Assembly (NCBI GenBank): GCA_021399445.1
Contig: JAJTUQ010000004.1
Location: forward strand, 6,572,001-6,636,000
From: Xylogone sp. PMI_703
Taxonomy: Eukaryota > Ascomycota > Leotiomycetes
DNA: 64,000 nt
Direction of reading: 5' to 3'
The notes beneath the pieces were generated by a model that did no database searches, had not been told where the DNA came from, and worked only from the letters and a program-made list of their open reading frames with translations. Numbering within the stretch: position 1 is the stretch's first letter; each line of letters opens with the position of its first letter. The position numbers and the translations under genes are program-made. Below, one piece after another: positions 11,194-23,209 of the stretch.

Positions 11194-14100
11194 TCATAGT
11201 ATAAAGACGACATTGTTTCTGGGATACATTTCGATATTACTCGTCGTTTTCGCCTGTATTTGCGCTAACATGTTCTGCCCACACGTCCAACAGCAAGTCT
11301 CCCCAAACACTACAGTTTCGATACCAAGCCTTACACTTAGAGAGGCGGCTGCTAGTCGTGCGATCCAATTTCCATGCGCTCGCAAAACCGCGACCTGGGT
11401 TGGGCGATCAATCAGCTCCTTCCAACTATCAACTGTCACCACAGAGAATTTGGGGATCGGAACGGGTGTCTTATCTTTGCAGGCGGCCTGGTCCACCAAG
11501 GAATAGAACAGTGGATTGTCAAACGTAGAGAGCACATCTAAGTCAGCTACCCATTCTCCCCTTTCGTGGACTGATACCACTGCTTCTAAGAAGAATGCCT
11601 CGGTAAACCTACCGCCGTGGATTCCAACATCAATTGGCAGCTCGTAGCCCGAAAACGCAAGATGCAATGTAGTACTTTGGAAGCAATCATCTAGCCGGCC
11701 GTCAAATTTTTCATGTTTAACAACCTGATAAAATCCAAGGTCCCACTCTTTGATTTTGGGATTCTCGGGAGGATAGAGGAAGGCTATTCCAGATCTACCA
11801 ACATTTCCAATGATTCTTTGGACGCCATACGAAGCTGGCTCAATTGAAGGGTCACAGAGAATCGGCGCTGCTACATAGATTGAGTTTCCTGATGAGATTG
11901 CCATGACGCTGGTCAGGTGCGACGGGTCGATATCGAATCCTCCGGACTCAAAAAAAGTGATACATGAGAAAGTAACCGGCCGGCTGGCTGTAGCCATGGA
12001 GAGGGATGATGACAGCTGGCGTATCACAGACTCTTCATTCTCATCACCGACAAAAGGGTCAGTTTTCATCGCCCAATGCGTTAACGATAGAGCACCATTA
12101 CTGATGACATTCAATGATATGGTAGCGCCATGGAGCTGTTTATAAATAACAGCAGCAGTCTCGAAGCTTTTCAGGCAAGCTAGAAGGATTTTCTCCGGGT
12201 CAGAGCTATCCAGCGGTGCTGCAGGAGCAGCTGCCCCTTTCTCTTGAAGCTGAGCCATATGTTTGACAAAAGTCTCATGGTCGATAAGATCGTTATGGAA
12301 TGCATTAGAAACTTTTTCAAGTGTAATCATATTCCACTGGGGAACAACATCAGGCCTATCAGTCCGTCGAAAGATCGCCGCTACTTGTGGATCGCCAAAT
12401 ATAGGTTCAAATGTGATCACAGGTTCCTCAGTGCTGGGTACTGTAGTCTTTGCCCTCGAGAACGGATTCCAGCCCCCAAAGATACCTGAAAATCCATCAC
12501 CTTCCGATTCTTCGTCCGGCTCTTCATCTATCGATACCATAGGTGGGTCCTTAAAAAACGCAGGTGGGTTGTGCCAACGAAACCAGTTTACGTCTGGCAT
12601 ATTTTCGAAGGTGTCGTCAGCGGAGACTTCTGGGATTAAGATCAGGTCTTCCCTGCTTCGACCAAGATGTTCTCTTTCACTTGGAGCCACATCTTCCCCA
12701 ATAACCCAACGCTGAAATAACCATTCAGAGTTCTTCGTACTATAGGTATACGGGTCCGAGCTCGGAATTGCTGTCAAGTAGACATAGCTTTTCGTATTAT
12801 CTGAATTTGAAACTTGTACTCGTATAATGAGTGTATCAGGCTCAACTTGAAACTGAGTAGCAACGTCCCGGAGAAACTTTATTTTAAGTTCTGGATCCTT
12901 AAGCAGTCTCACATATGAATCCTCTTCTAATCCAAGCATAGGTGTTAGGTATTCCACGGGTCTGTTTAGGAGTAGACATCGTTTCTGGCCTAATGCAACG
13001 AGTCTGCGGCATAATTCCTGGTCTGGCCCTTTCGTTGTTAGAAGCTCCTCCGCAGCATCAGCCATAAGTTTTAGCCAATGGGTTTGGGCAATTTCTTCTT
13101 TCTTAGAGGACTGTGGAAGTGTTCTCAATCCCTTCAAAAAGCACTTCCAAGCGGATCGGATAAATCTTGCTGCGTCTTTTATTGCAGAGCCATCTACACC
13201 CCAGTGCGTATATAACGCCCCCAAAATGACCAAAGCAAACTGGCTCATTGATACTCGAGAGGAATCGGAACTTATATAACCTTCCGATTGCACAGGATCG
13301 CCATAATAGCGCACATATGCTAAAGGGAGTGACCAATACACGCCACCTGTTGATTCCGGCGTGATACCTTGCAGGCCGAATGTGATGATCCCGCCTGGAT
13401 TTACCAAGGGATCTTTTTGTTTAATTTCCGTAGAGCTAGTTCCTAAAGCTATCATGTCGGGATAAATATGCCAGGCTGCAAGTCCAAGGAGCACACATCC
13501 TTCACGCACACTGTGACCCATACCTTGGACCAGTTTATCCATAGTGGTCATAGCAACCTTCCACGCGTTTATGACACTAGTGTATACGTCCATATCCTTA
13601 TTCACCTTCATACCAACTGATTAATCAAGTCTGTAAATTCTAGGGGAGCAAACTTACTGGTATATTGACATTCTCAACGATCAGCATCAACTGTTTTTGC
13701 TTCAGAGTCATGACTTCGTCTGCAGTACGTAGCCAAGCTCTAGCACTTGCATCCCACTCTGATAGTTGATCCCGCGATAATGTCAGCTGTGAAGTGACTA
13801 AACTCTGAATATGGATGGACCCGGTATCATCAAACTGTGCAAGTTCTTGCTTTCTGGCAGCCACAATTTGTTCCCATACACTAATTGCCTCTGGAGCTTT
13901 CCATATTCGGGCTAACATGCAGGCAAGGAGATGAACTGCAATTGCTGCATTTCCCGAGGTTGCCGCAGCCCAAATATTGGTGCCGTCGACACCAGCATAA
14001 TCAGCAAATGGTCCATAAAATTTGGTTCCCTTAGATGTTGCAGATGCTGCATTTGCTATTTCAGAGACTCGAAGCCCATAGGCCTTCAACAGATTCGGAG

Positions 14101-14335
14101 TATCAGGTAGGATTGTTTCGAAGAGTGAACCTAGTTTCCGCGCCGTCCGATGGTGATCACCAGACTCCGAATTGTTACGCCGCTTGGTGGACAAGGCTGA
14201 GCCCAGTCCATGGAACTCCACTGGCGCTTCAACTTTCACGAGAGAAAAGTCGAAATTTAGGTTCGCAAGAGCTAAAGTTGTCTCTTGAGTAGCGACGGCT
14301 AACGCCGCCTGTACCTTACCAACAGCGCCAGCCAT
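11194..14335 (-). CDS. Large orphan protein, about 1029 aa
   Basis: Two exons (13658-14335 and 11194-13605) joined by a 52 nt intron (13606-13657) with a good GTAAGT donor; the join reads ENVNIP then VNKDMDVYTSV in frame. The start MAGAVGKVQAALAVA at 14335 is chosen over an ATG 99 nt upstream because it opens a helix-rich conserved-looking segment. The N-terminal part has EFHGLGSALSTKRR and RKLGSLFETILPDTPNLLKAYG. The middle is long, with an acidic proline-containing linker (SIDEEPDEESEGDGFSGIFG) near residues 365-390. The C-terminus has a Cys cluster (GETCCWTCGQNM). There is no signal peptide or clear membrane segment. I recognise no catalytic domain; similar uncharacterised fungal proteins are familiar to me but without a function. 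It is divergent from the chitin synthase. Confidence 0.8.
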
Positions 14336-14950
14336 TGTTTGTGTCTTGCGTATATCAGTTAATTGGACTTCATGTTGTATAGCTGTAAATTGTTTTTGGG
14401 GTAAAGAATTGTGAGGTTGTCTATTCAATATCACCTTATTAATGGCTGGTGTACAGTGGTTCTTCGTTATCAGTTGTGTAGGCTTCCGCTAGCTGGCGAT
14501 TTGATATGAATTCTCATAGAATAATATAATGAAGATTTTATCTGTATGCAGTGGTCAATCTATCTATAGCAATTTATTGAAGTAGACCTGGGGTGGTCGA
14601 GACTGGTCTTTTTCAGCCTCAGTTGCCTGCCAAGAGCGCTAAGTCTACGGCTGAGAATGCCTTGGGGGCAAAATGCGCAGCGCTCTCCCCCAAATATTGA
14701 AATGTGAGACGGTTTAGGAATAGTATTAAGGTCATCTAGAGATTTCATTCGTCCGTTTCATCTTATTGTGTTCTAAGTGTTTTATTGATTGTTAGCTAAA
14801 GCTATCATATCGGTACCCTTGCCACGCTTGTGGATAAACTCATCCTCTCTCAATTCTGTTTCTCCATGCCTACTTGAAATGAGTCGAACCTTACCAAACC
14901 CCAGATACCATTAGAGAAATTACAATCATACCCTCCACATATTATCACTT
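14336..14950. promoter_or_regulatory. Divergent promoter region, orphan protein / chitin synthase
   Basis: 615 bp between two start codons on opposite strands. AT-rich, with CT-rich stretches close to the chitin synthase start (CCCTCCACATATTATC). No defined operator is recognised. Shared control of the two genes is possible but is inference. Confidence 0.5.
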
Positions 14951-17627
14951 ATGGACCTACCAACTTCATACCCCGACCCAAAGATCCCTCCATCCATCTT
15001 CCTTCACGATACAAACGAAGATACATATGAACTATTAACTGATATTGATGAAGGCTATGTCAACATAGATATACCTCTCAATGCTAAACATCATGGTCCT
15101 CAACTTTCCAACAGGGGAGCTGGTGCAGCATGGAATCACTATTCTACCGATCTTCCCAAGCCACCCAAGACGGCCCTCTTATTTAACGGCAATCTTGTGA
15201 CTGACAACTCGGTTCCATCCAGACTTTTAAGACAAGTCCCTCATTCACAAAATGATGAATTCACACACATGCGATATTCCGCGGTTACGTGTGGTCCGGA
15301 AGAATTTGTCGAGGATCGATTTACACTGCGCCAGCCCTTATTTGCGCCTCCACGAAGCACCGAGATAATGATAGTGGTGACAATGTATAACGAAGACGAC
15401 ATCCTTTTGGCAAGAACGCTTAGGGGAATTTTTGCAAATATTAAATATTTGACAACTTGTCAGGAGCAACCTTGGGGTAGATCGGCATGGAAAAAAGTCG
15501 TTGTATGCATAATCAGTGATGGGCGAGCGAAGATTCATCCGAGGACAAGATCTCTTTTAACGTTGCTTGGAGTTTATCAAGATGGAGTTGCTAAGAGCCA
15601 GGTTAACCACAGAGATGTGGTAGCCCATCTGTATGAAGTACGTATGCAGAGACCCCGAATGTGACCTCTGATATCTAATGTGGCAGTACACCACACAATT
15701 CAGCGTTGCAATCAAAGGAGGCACAGTGAGAGTAAGCCCAACTGGAGCTGTTCCCTGTCAACTTTTGTTTTGCCTTAAGGAGAGGAATCAGAAAAAAATC
15801 AATTCGCATCGATGGGCTCTTCAAGCCTTTGGAAGCATTCTTAACCCTAAAATATGCGTCTTTGTTGATGCCGCGACAGAACCAGAATCAAAGTCAATTT
15901 ACCATACGTGGAAAGCTTTTCATGACCATCCGAATTGCGGGAGTATATCAGGGGAGACTAAGGTATTACTAGTCAACCGTCAAAATAGGCTCACAAATCC
16001 TCTTATTGCTGCCCAAGATTTTCAGTACAAACTCTGGAACGTGCTGGATCGTCCATTTGACTCTCTTTTCGGTCTTCGATTTGATATGCCTGGTGCGATG
16101 CTTGCCTATAGATTCCCCGCAATACTGAATGACGAGAAGGGAGAGGGGCCCTTGAAAGAGTATTTTAAAGCAGAAGGTATTCCTTACGGCAATAACATCG
16201 ATATATTTGCAGCCAACATGGCCTTGACGGAGGAGCGGGCACTATCGTTCGCCATGCTGACGAAAAAGCATTGCAATTGGAATCTCAGGTATGAGTATTT
16301 AGCATCAGTGAAAACTGATGTTCCAGATCTTGCCCTGCATTACATATTACAGCAACGGAGATGGTACAACGGTACTCTATTTGGCTCAGTATATGCAATC
16401 ACACATATTCACCGCATATTTCAGAGCAGCCATAGTAACGCAAGAAAGTTGCTTCTCTTAGTTCAGTGCGGTTACCAGGGGATGGCGATTCTGTTTTCGT
16501 GGATTTCCATTGTGAGTCTGCTCGTGTCGCCGGGTCACCCACGATTTAGTTAATAGCTAATGAAGTATGCAGGGAAACTTCTTTCTAGTATTCCACATTC
16601 TCACCAAAGTATTCATTGAAAGTTCCATGACGCAGATATCTGCGTCTGCTGTTGAGCAATTTTTAAACTTCTCTTACAGCGCAACCTTGCTACTCAGCTT
16701 CGTCTACTGCCTAGGTCATGGATCTAGAGATACAGGATTTCTATCGATCCTGGTCACTTCTTGGTCAATATTCATGATGTAAGCTCCAATATGCAGGTTT
16801 CTATCTTCCGTTCTAAGATGAATGCTAAGAGAATCTTAAGAATCCTTGCCTTGGTAATGATCGGACTTGTTGTGATATGCATACGTGACGGACTATTCGG
16901 TATCTCTAGCTCGATCCTAACAAATAGCATCACGTTAAATCTTCTATTTCCTCTATGTTTAACATACACATTTTGGCTCATCCTTGCCATAATTTCTGGT
17001 TCTCCTGGCCACATGTTCAATTCGGTAAGATAAACAGGTCACTGTCTCCATCATTTTGAGCTTATGCACGTTTGCTAAGAACCAACGGTCTATCAGATAA
17101 TTCAGTATATTATACTTCTCCCGATGCGAATTAATGTTTCAAATCTTTACGCTTTATGCCAGATACACGATATTTCCTGGGGTACCCGCGGAGATAATCT
17201 ACCGCAGGCTCTCCCTAGCGTCAGAGTAGACGCTTCTAAGTACTCATTTGACGATATGAACGCTAGTGATTCAGGCTATGAGACGGCAATGCAGCAACTG
17301 AGAACTAAAGAGTTGAAGGCCGAAATTTCATCGTGGGATGGGGATGCCATCGTGAGAAAGCTTCAACGAAGTCGAACAATCGTGATGGTTTCGTGGGCTC
17401 TAACCAATGGCATCCTGGTAGCAGCTGTGGTAAACTCCACTAGATCACCAGACTCTGATAGACGACCGGAAGACTTTCACCGTAGTATTAGATACGTTGG
17501 GTGGATATTATGGCCATTCACAATACTAACAGGAACGAAATTTTGCGGTGCTATATACTACTTTATTAAGCAAAGTGCCAGTCGATCCAGAAGTCTTGGA
17601 GAAACTGAGAAAAGAAAGGTCACATAG
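14951..17627 (+). CDS. Chitin synthase, divergent class III-like
   Basis: Five exons: 14951-15637, 15687-16511, 16573-16778, 16832 (or 16841)-17024 and 17097-17627, about 813 aa, a little short for classes I-III (about 900). The N-terminal segment matches the CHS_1N region ([31 protein letters not shown]). The catalytic core has [32 protein letters not shown], a DAATEP block at about residue 290 where the family usually has DxGTKP, EER near 411 in place of EDR, and QQRRWYNG near 451. Membrane helices follow (FVYCLGH..., GLVVICI..., [14 protein letters not shown]) with HMFNSIIQY and [11 protein letters not shown]. The enzyme would polymerise UDP-GlcNAc at the plasma membrane. The Lys to Glu change in the acceptor-side block and other drift suggest an accessory or altered enzyme. 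The 3' border of intron 3 is ambiguous between two AGs 9 nt apart. Confidence 0.88.
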
Positions 17628-18512
17628 GCTTTGTCGACTTGTATCTTTTTAAGAAATTTAGAATATCCTTTGATTTCCGAGTGCTAAACAATATGAAATA
17701 TGTCTCAGATCAAATATGAACTTGTTGACTAGCCATGTAATAAGCAACTTCCTCTTCATTCCTATAAAATGCTTATCCATTAATTTTGGTTTGATGCAAG
17801 GGTAATCTCACTAAGCTGCATTGATTCCATGTAGAGTTTAACTAGGCAAGCAAGTAAACTAGTTTCAGAAGTAGAAAAGATACTTCAGCAGCGATAACAT
17901 CTCATATGGTGACCCTCGTAACCGGAAGCTCCGTCTTTATGATCCACAACTGACCAATGAAGATCGCAATTCTTAGTCCAAGGTGTAGGGGATTGCTGCA
18001 TGCGGTTCGGCTCGGGTAAAAAGGTCTGAATCAATAGCAAACGCAGGAACAAAAGCAATTATTGTAGCGCTGCCCATATAGAGTTAAGACTGTGTCTAGT
18101 TACCTCTTATTACATATCCCATTGGTTGAATTTGAAAGACATCTAATTTCAAAAGCTTTCGTAACCCCATATGCATACAAATCTAGTAACGCATGTCGCA
18201 TAATAAATTCTGTATGTTTTATTAGACATGCCATGACGAGATTACCTAGTCATAATGGTGCATGTAGAACTCCAAGTTATTGGAAAGATATCAATTTCTA
18301 TCCCTATTCCGACAGATAGGGATGCCTACCCCTTTATTTTTGTAGAAAAAAAAAATCCACTGCAAACTCAATCTTTGGGTTCAGCTAAACAGACCCCTTG
18401 AAGTGCACAGCTGCCTCTGTAACGAGATAGCTCTTCATGCATCCTTGAGTGTGTCTTAATTTCCTTTCACTTATCCCCACTCAAGAAATCTAGATGACTC
18501 CTTGAGAGCAAG
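17628..18512. other. Intergenic
   Basis: Nearly 900 bp with no supported gene; contains an A-run at about 18346-18354 and the promoter of the tyrosinase gene. Confidence 0.55.
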
Positions 18513-19905
18513 ATGTCTCCTAGAGACAGAGGCAATCAAAAAGACATAGCAGGGCAGTCGGAGCACATCTACACTTCCATCGAAGCCGTGGATTCTGAAG
18601 ATAACCTTATAATTACCCACCCGTAAGTACCTTCAGAATCTCCAAACCACATTCGTCAATTAACTCACAGTCCAATGGTCCAGCCAACGAACACTCGACC
18701 GACATCCCCTCCGTATCCTCCTCATATCTGCTATCGCCAGCCTATTACTCGGTTTCCTTGCCGGCAATATATCCCAGATTCTTCCTACGCCTAGGATCTT
18801 CACCTGCAGAAACCCCGTTGTACGGAAAGAATGGCGGGTGCTCTCCTATGAAGAACGACAGGAGTACTATCGTGCTGTGAAATGTCTGGCAACTAGGCCG
18901 TCACGATTGGGACTGAACGGGACGGTATACGATGATTTTGCGTGGGTACATACACTGAGTAGCGAGCAGAGTGAGTTAACGATGTCATTCAATTCTTTTG
19001 AGGAATCATGGATAGAGTACTGTAGTTCTGTTTTTGTCGCGACGCTAATTTTCTTCTATAGCACATAATTCCTCTACTTTCATGCCATGGCATCGAGCAG
19101 TCCTGAATCTCTACGAGAAGATCCTGGTCGAGGAATGCTCTTTCACAGGACATGTCCCGTAACGCCACCCTTCTTTTTCTATCCACACACTCATCTCCAT
19201 CACCATACTAACTCATTACATAGCTACTGGGATTGGACCCTTGATTGGGCTGACCTCGCCCATTCTTCGATCTGGCACCCCGTCTCTGGTTTCGGCGGCG
19301 ACGGTGCACCCAATGGTACTACAACGGTCGGCTGGGGTCGATGTGTAGTTGATGGGCCTTTCAAGGACCTCCGTCCGATATATTTTAATGGATCGTATCA
19401 TCCGCATTGCATATCCCGGGGCTTCCACCACAAGGAGAGGAAGGGATATCTGTTTGGAGAACAGTGTAGGCCAGAGGCTATGGGGTTCATTATGAGGCAG
19501 GAGGGGTTTGTTAATTTTGTGTTTGCGCTGGAGTCGACGGTACATAATATGATTCATGATGGAATTGCGGGGGATTTCACGGCTTTCACTGCTTCGAATG
19601 GTAAGACCTTTAATCGTATCTGGTTTTAGCATAAAAAAATGCGTTTCAAATCGTGGCTGATATACTGACCGAGTATGACAGATCCACTATTCTTCCTTCA
19701 TCATGGCCAGCTGGATCGGTTGTGGTGGCAGTGGCAGCAAATGGACCCTTCACGTCGTTTATATGATTATTCCGGGTTATATGAGACAGGTAATACCGTG
19801 AAGGCTACTTTGAAGGACACTTTGAGTCTCGGAGGTCTAGCAAATGATGTTACTGTTGGGGATGTCATGGACACTCAGGGCGGTTTTCTGTGCTATAGAT
19901 ACTAG
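18513..19905 (+). CDS. Membrane-anchored tyrosinase (type 3 copper protein)
   Basis: Predicted exons 18513-18622, 18671-18970, 19062-19158, 19224-19600 and 19682-19905. Exon 2 encodes a transmembrane anchor (PLRILLISAIASLLLGFLAG), so the protein is likely a type II membrane or secretory enzyme. CuA ligands lie in WVHTLSSEQTHNSSTFMPWHR, followed by PYWDWTLDW. CuB is STVHNMIHDGIAGD and DPLFFLHHGQLDRLWWQWQ. The end GDVMDTQGGFLCYRY is typical of short tyrosinases found with UstYa-like proteins in dikaritin-type peptide clusters and elsewhere. Reaction: oxidation of phenols or of tyrosyl side chains. Oddity: exon 1 (37 aa, MSPRDRGNQ...) leaves two bases but exon 2 needs one, so with the obvious GTAAGT donor and CACAG acceptor the frame breaks. 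Either an unusual splice or a 1-nt frameshift is present. The other joins are clean. It is convergent with the transporter gene. Confidence 0.82.
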
Positions 19906-20174
19906 ATGTATTTATAGATTATCATGGTCTATAAGCTGTAAATTATAATACTACTAAGTTTTAATACTAAAAAGCTATGGTATTGCGTGATTGTCCCTGG
20001 AGAGATACATATCTCTGAAGTAATTCATTTCTCTCTATGCGGAGATACAGTACACGTGATCTTGTTCCAGTAATTTCCAACATGCGTATCTCAGGGGATA
20101 ATCCAGGCAAACCATTAAGTATTCACATTTTATCATATCTAACATATCTACATATGTATCAATGTACAGATTCG

Positions 20175-21819
20175 CTAGCTCCGATCCTCTATTCGCTCCT
20201 GTGCCTTCTTAGCTGCTCTCCGCTTCTCCCATCTCCACATAAAGGCTACCAGTCCTGTAATCCCGAACTGTACCACAAATGCGACAGTACTAAATGTAAA
20301 ACCTTTCTTAAATCTCGGTGCTTGTTTAGCTGGGTACGTCAACAGTGGTAGCCAGGCGTTGAACGCGTAACCGCAGGCATTCATGATCCCAAGTACCATG
20401 GCACGCTCCTCGGCATCTCCGCCGCAGATCTCGTTGGCCCAGGACATTGAAAGTGGTCCATAAGGGACTGCCATGCGGTTAACTAAGAAGGCAAACCATT
20501 TCAGACCGCTCGGTATAGCCCAGATTGCGAGAAGCAGGCTAGATAAAAATCCGAAGAACTAAATCGTTAGCTTTTGCTAGATGTGTGGATAAAAGTATAA
20601 ACTCACGGTCGAGATGGACATAACCATAGGTCTGTTACGAAGGAAGTCGCTGAGCATTGCAAAAACAACAGTTGTTACCAATTGAACTGCGCTTTGTGCT
20701 GTTGGAATTATGTTCTGGATAATAAAATTAGCTGAAGTCAATATGGTAGTGAGAGATATCGACTAACAATCTTGGTGATCGGATATCCCTCGGCTTTCAA
20801 CCAAAGTGAGAATGGCGCGACACTCGATGATGGGCCTGTGTTGATAAAGATAATATAGAGCACGGTCAAGAAGTATACATGCCAACGAGTAAATATCCTA
20901 CGCAGAATGGACCATCCCAGTTTGCTCCTTGGAGCACGGCCAACTTCATCCATCCTCTTCTTGGCAAGCTTCTTATCATCATCATTTAGATAGAATGCCC
21001 TAGAGTTTTCAGGTGAATCTGGGATCAAGAAAAATCCAGCAAGACAGATGGGAGTACTGATGACGCCGTCCATGATAAAGAGCCACTGCCATCCCGCTTT
21101 ACCTAAACGGCCGTTGAGACCCTTATACACGGCCGCCTGGAGATAGCCAGAGAACATTCCTGCCGCTGCGGATGAGGCATGGAAAATGCAGGCCCGCTTT
21201 CCCAATTCAGACGGTTTATACCAAGAACCAATGAGGAAGTGTGCAGCGGGATAGAAAATGGACTCGACAAGACCAACGAAGAAACGGATGGCGATTACTT
21301 GGTTCGACGTATTCGTCGCCGAGAGACAGAAGGTGAGGATTGTCCAGACCAACTCGCATGCTGGGATCCATATTGATGGACGAACTCTGGTGAGAATGAG
21401 CTGTGAAGGAAGCTGGCCAACTACGTAGCCCGAAGTCCAAGCCACATCGATCAGGTTGAGTTGGTTGGCATCCATATGCAGCGCTTCTTTCATGCCGGAG
21501 ACGTACGCATTAGAGATGTTTGTCTGGTCGAGGTTCTTGATGAAGTAACCCAGCGAGAGGATGGTCAAGAGGGAGAAATCCAGCTTCTGAACGAACTTGC
21601 GTTCTTCATGGCTGCGCGTCGGGTCATAATCCTATCCACCAAGGAAGTTAATTCCCACTCCTTGCTCTTATGTCGAAAGCTGGATAGTTAACATACCCAG
21701 ATATATGACCACCACGGGGCCTTCTTGTATTCCGAAACCTCCTCTCTATCCTCTGACTCCAGGTCCGAACTCACGGCCTGAATTTGAGGAATGTCCGACT
21801 TGAGCTTGTCATCTGCCAT
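20175..21819 (-). CDS. MFS anion:cation symporter, Liz1/Fen2/Dal5 type
   Basis: Four exons: 21697-21819, 20768-21631, 20607-20714 and 20175-20558; introns of 65, 53 and 48 nt; 492 aa. Using an in-frame ATG at 21969 would add 50 residues. After a charged cytosolic N-terminus come HEERKFVQKLDFSLL, LGYFIKNLDQTNISNAYVSG and the family blocks VESIFYPAAHFLIGSWY and GWQWLFIMDG. The C-terminal half has PYGPLSMSWANEICGGDAEER, diagnostic of the pantothenate/vitamin H/allantoate branch (ACS family). About 12 membrane helices are expected, in the plasma membrane, importing organic anions with protons. The gene faces away from the TauD-type dioxygenase, so an organic-acid or sulfonate substrate is plausible but unproven. 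Confidence 0.9.
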
Positions 21820-23209
21820 GATGCTGGATAGGAGGAGATAGCGCAATACCGATGGCCTCCGTCGCACAACTCCTGCAGGTGCTTCCTCTCCTTCGCTCTC
21901 ATCTTGCAGCAGAGAATACTTATAAGAACCACCAGTGCGCAACATTGGAGCCGTCAAGTCCCGTGTCATTCGGCAAGCAGGGAGATCATAGTAGCACGGT
22001 CTTTGACACCGGGTTTGCCTAGCTCCGTGAGCATCCTGGATGAGCAGATCTGGGCTTCAATGGCGTGCTACTCCAGATGGACGTGTGCCATCGCACTGGC
22101 ACCTGGGGCCTTGTCTTTTGTCTCTGCGCCGCTGGATCCATAACAGCTCGATAAGTTCCAGTCGGATCAAGAGCAGCATGAGGCCCTGTTGATAGAGCGC
22201 GGAGAGAACCCTGGTGAACTGCCATATCCAGGAATCCTGAAGTGGGCAGCGCAAGCGGAGGTGCAGAGGACATCATGTTGTGCTTTCCCAAGCTCATGGC
22301 GTAATAGCGAGCGATGCGGGCGATGTCACCGCGTATCTTCGCCCCAAGTCTAGATCTTCACTCGAGCGAAGCCCATCACAGAGTAGAGAGGCGTGAGAGG
22401 GCTTTGATTGCGGAGAAAACAGTACATCGGATACACCGTTACTGGTAATTTTGTCCATGGTGATAACGCCGTTGTTGCCGCACTCCAGATGCATTGAACG
22501 GGGGAGTTCCACCATCACCCCGCGCCATGGCAAGCAGTGAAGAGAACTAAAGATGCACAGAGATGCAGGCCGATAAGTAATGGTTGTTACTGACTGGTTG
22601 CACTCAGATGCTCTGTGAAGTACAGCACTACATAGAGCAAGAGAAGCTGCCGATAATTCGCTGTGTCGATGCTGTGGTGGTGGTTGGGGATGGCAAGCGG
22701 ACTGAGGGCGACGATGGGTGCTTGGAGTTCTGTTTGGCCTGTTCGGCGTGGTAGGGCGAAGCAGCAGAGGAGCACGCCATGAACCCCTCATCTTACTCCA
22801 TCCTCGAGACAGGTTATCCTCTGTTGGGAATGTATCTTCCCCCGTATCCAAACATGCAACTGTACCGCATGCACCGGCTCGAGCAGTCGAGGATGTGCGA
22901 CTCGATAATGGCAGCAGACTGGGACATATTGTCAAAGATGAGACCATATTGAGGTCGATACACACGATCCTTATTACAAATCACTCAGACGTCGATGTTG
23001 ATTTGTTTGGATCGAGAGACCCCGAGATATACTATCTAGAATTTCTTACTGAGGGGCAGATACTTTAAATATCGTACTTGTCCCTCCAAAATGAGTTCCT
23101 GCTCTCGTGTAAGATACTCCTTCCATCTATATACCCACGGTTTTCTTAACTTCATCCATTACCCGAACTTATCCCATAGCAACCACAGACCCAGTAATCT
23201 GAAGCAACT
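21820..23209. other. Transporter/dioxygenase spacer with unassigned coding-like sequence
   Basis: Richer in GC than most spacers here, with several long overlapping open frames on the minus strand (for example 22019-22297 and 22294-22965). None has a domain I recognise and none joins to a convincing gene. It also holds both divergent promoters. It could contain a degraded or novel gene. Confidence 0.4.

Noticed and set aside
22294..22965. 223-codon minus-strand frame as a real gene
   Set aside because: Proline/serine-rich with no domain and overlapped by other frames; kept only as an unexplained block.
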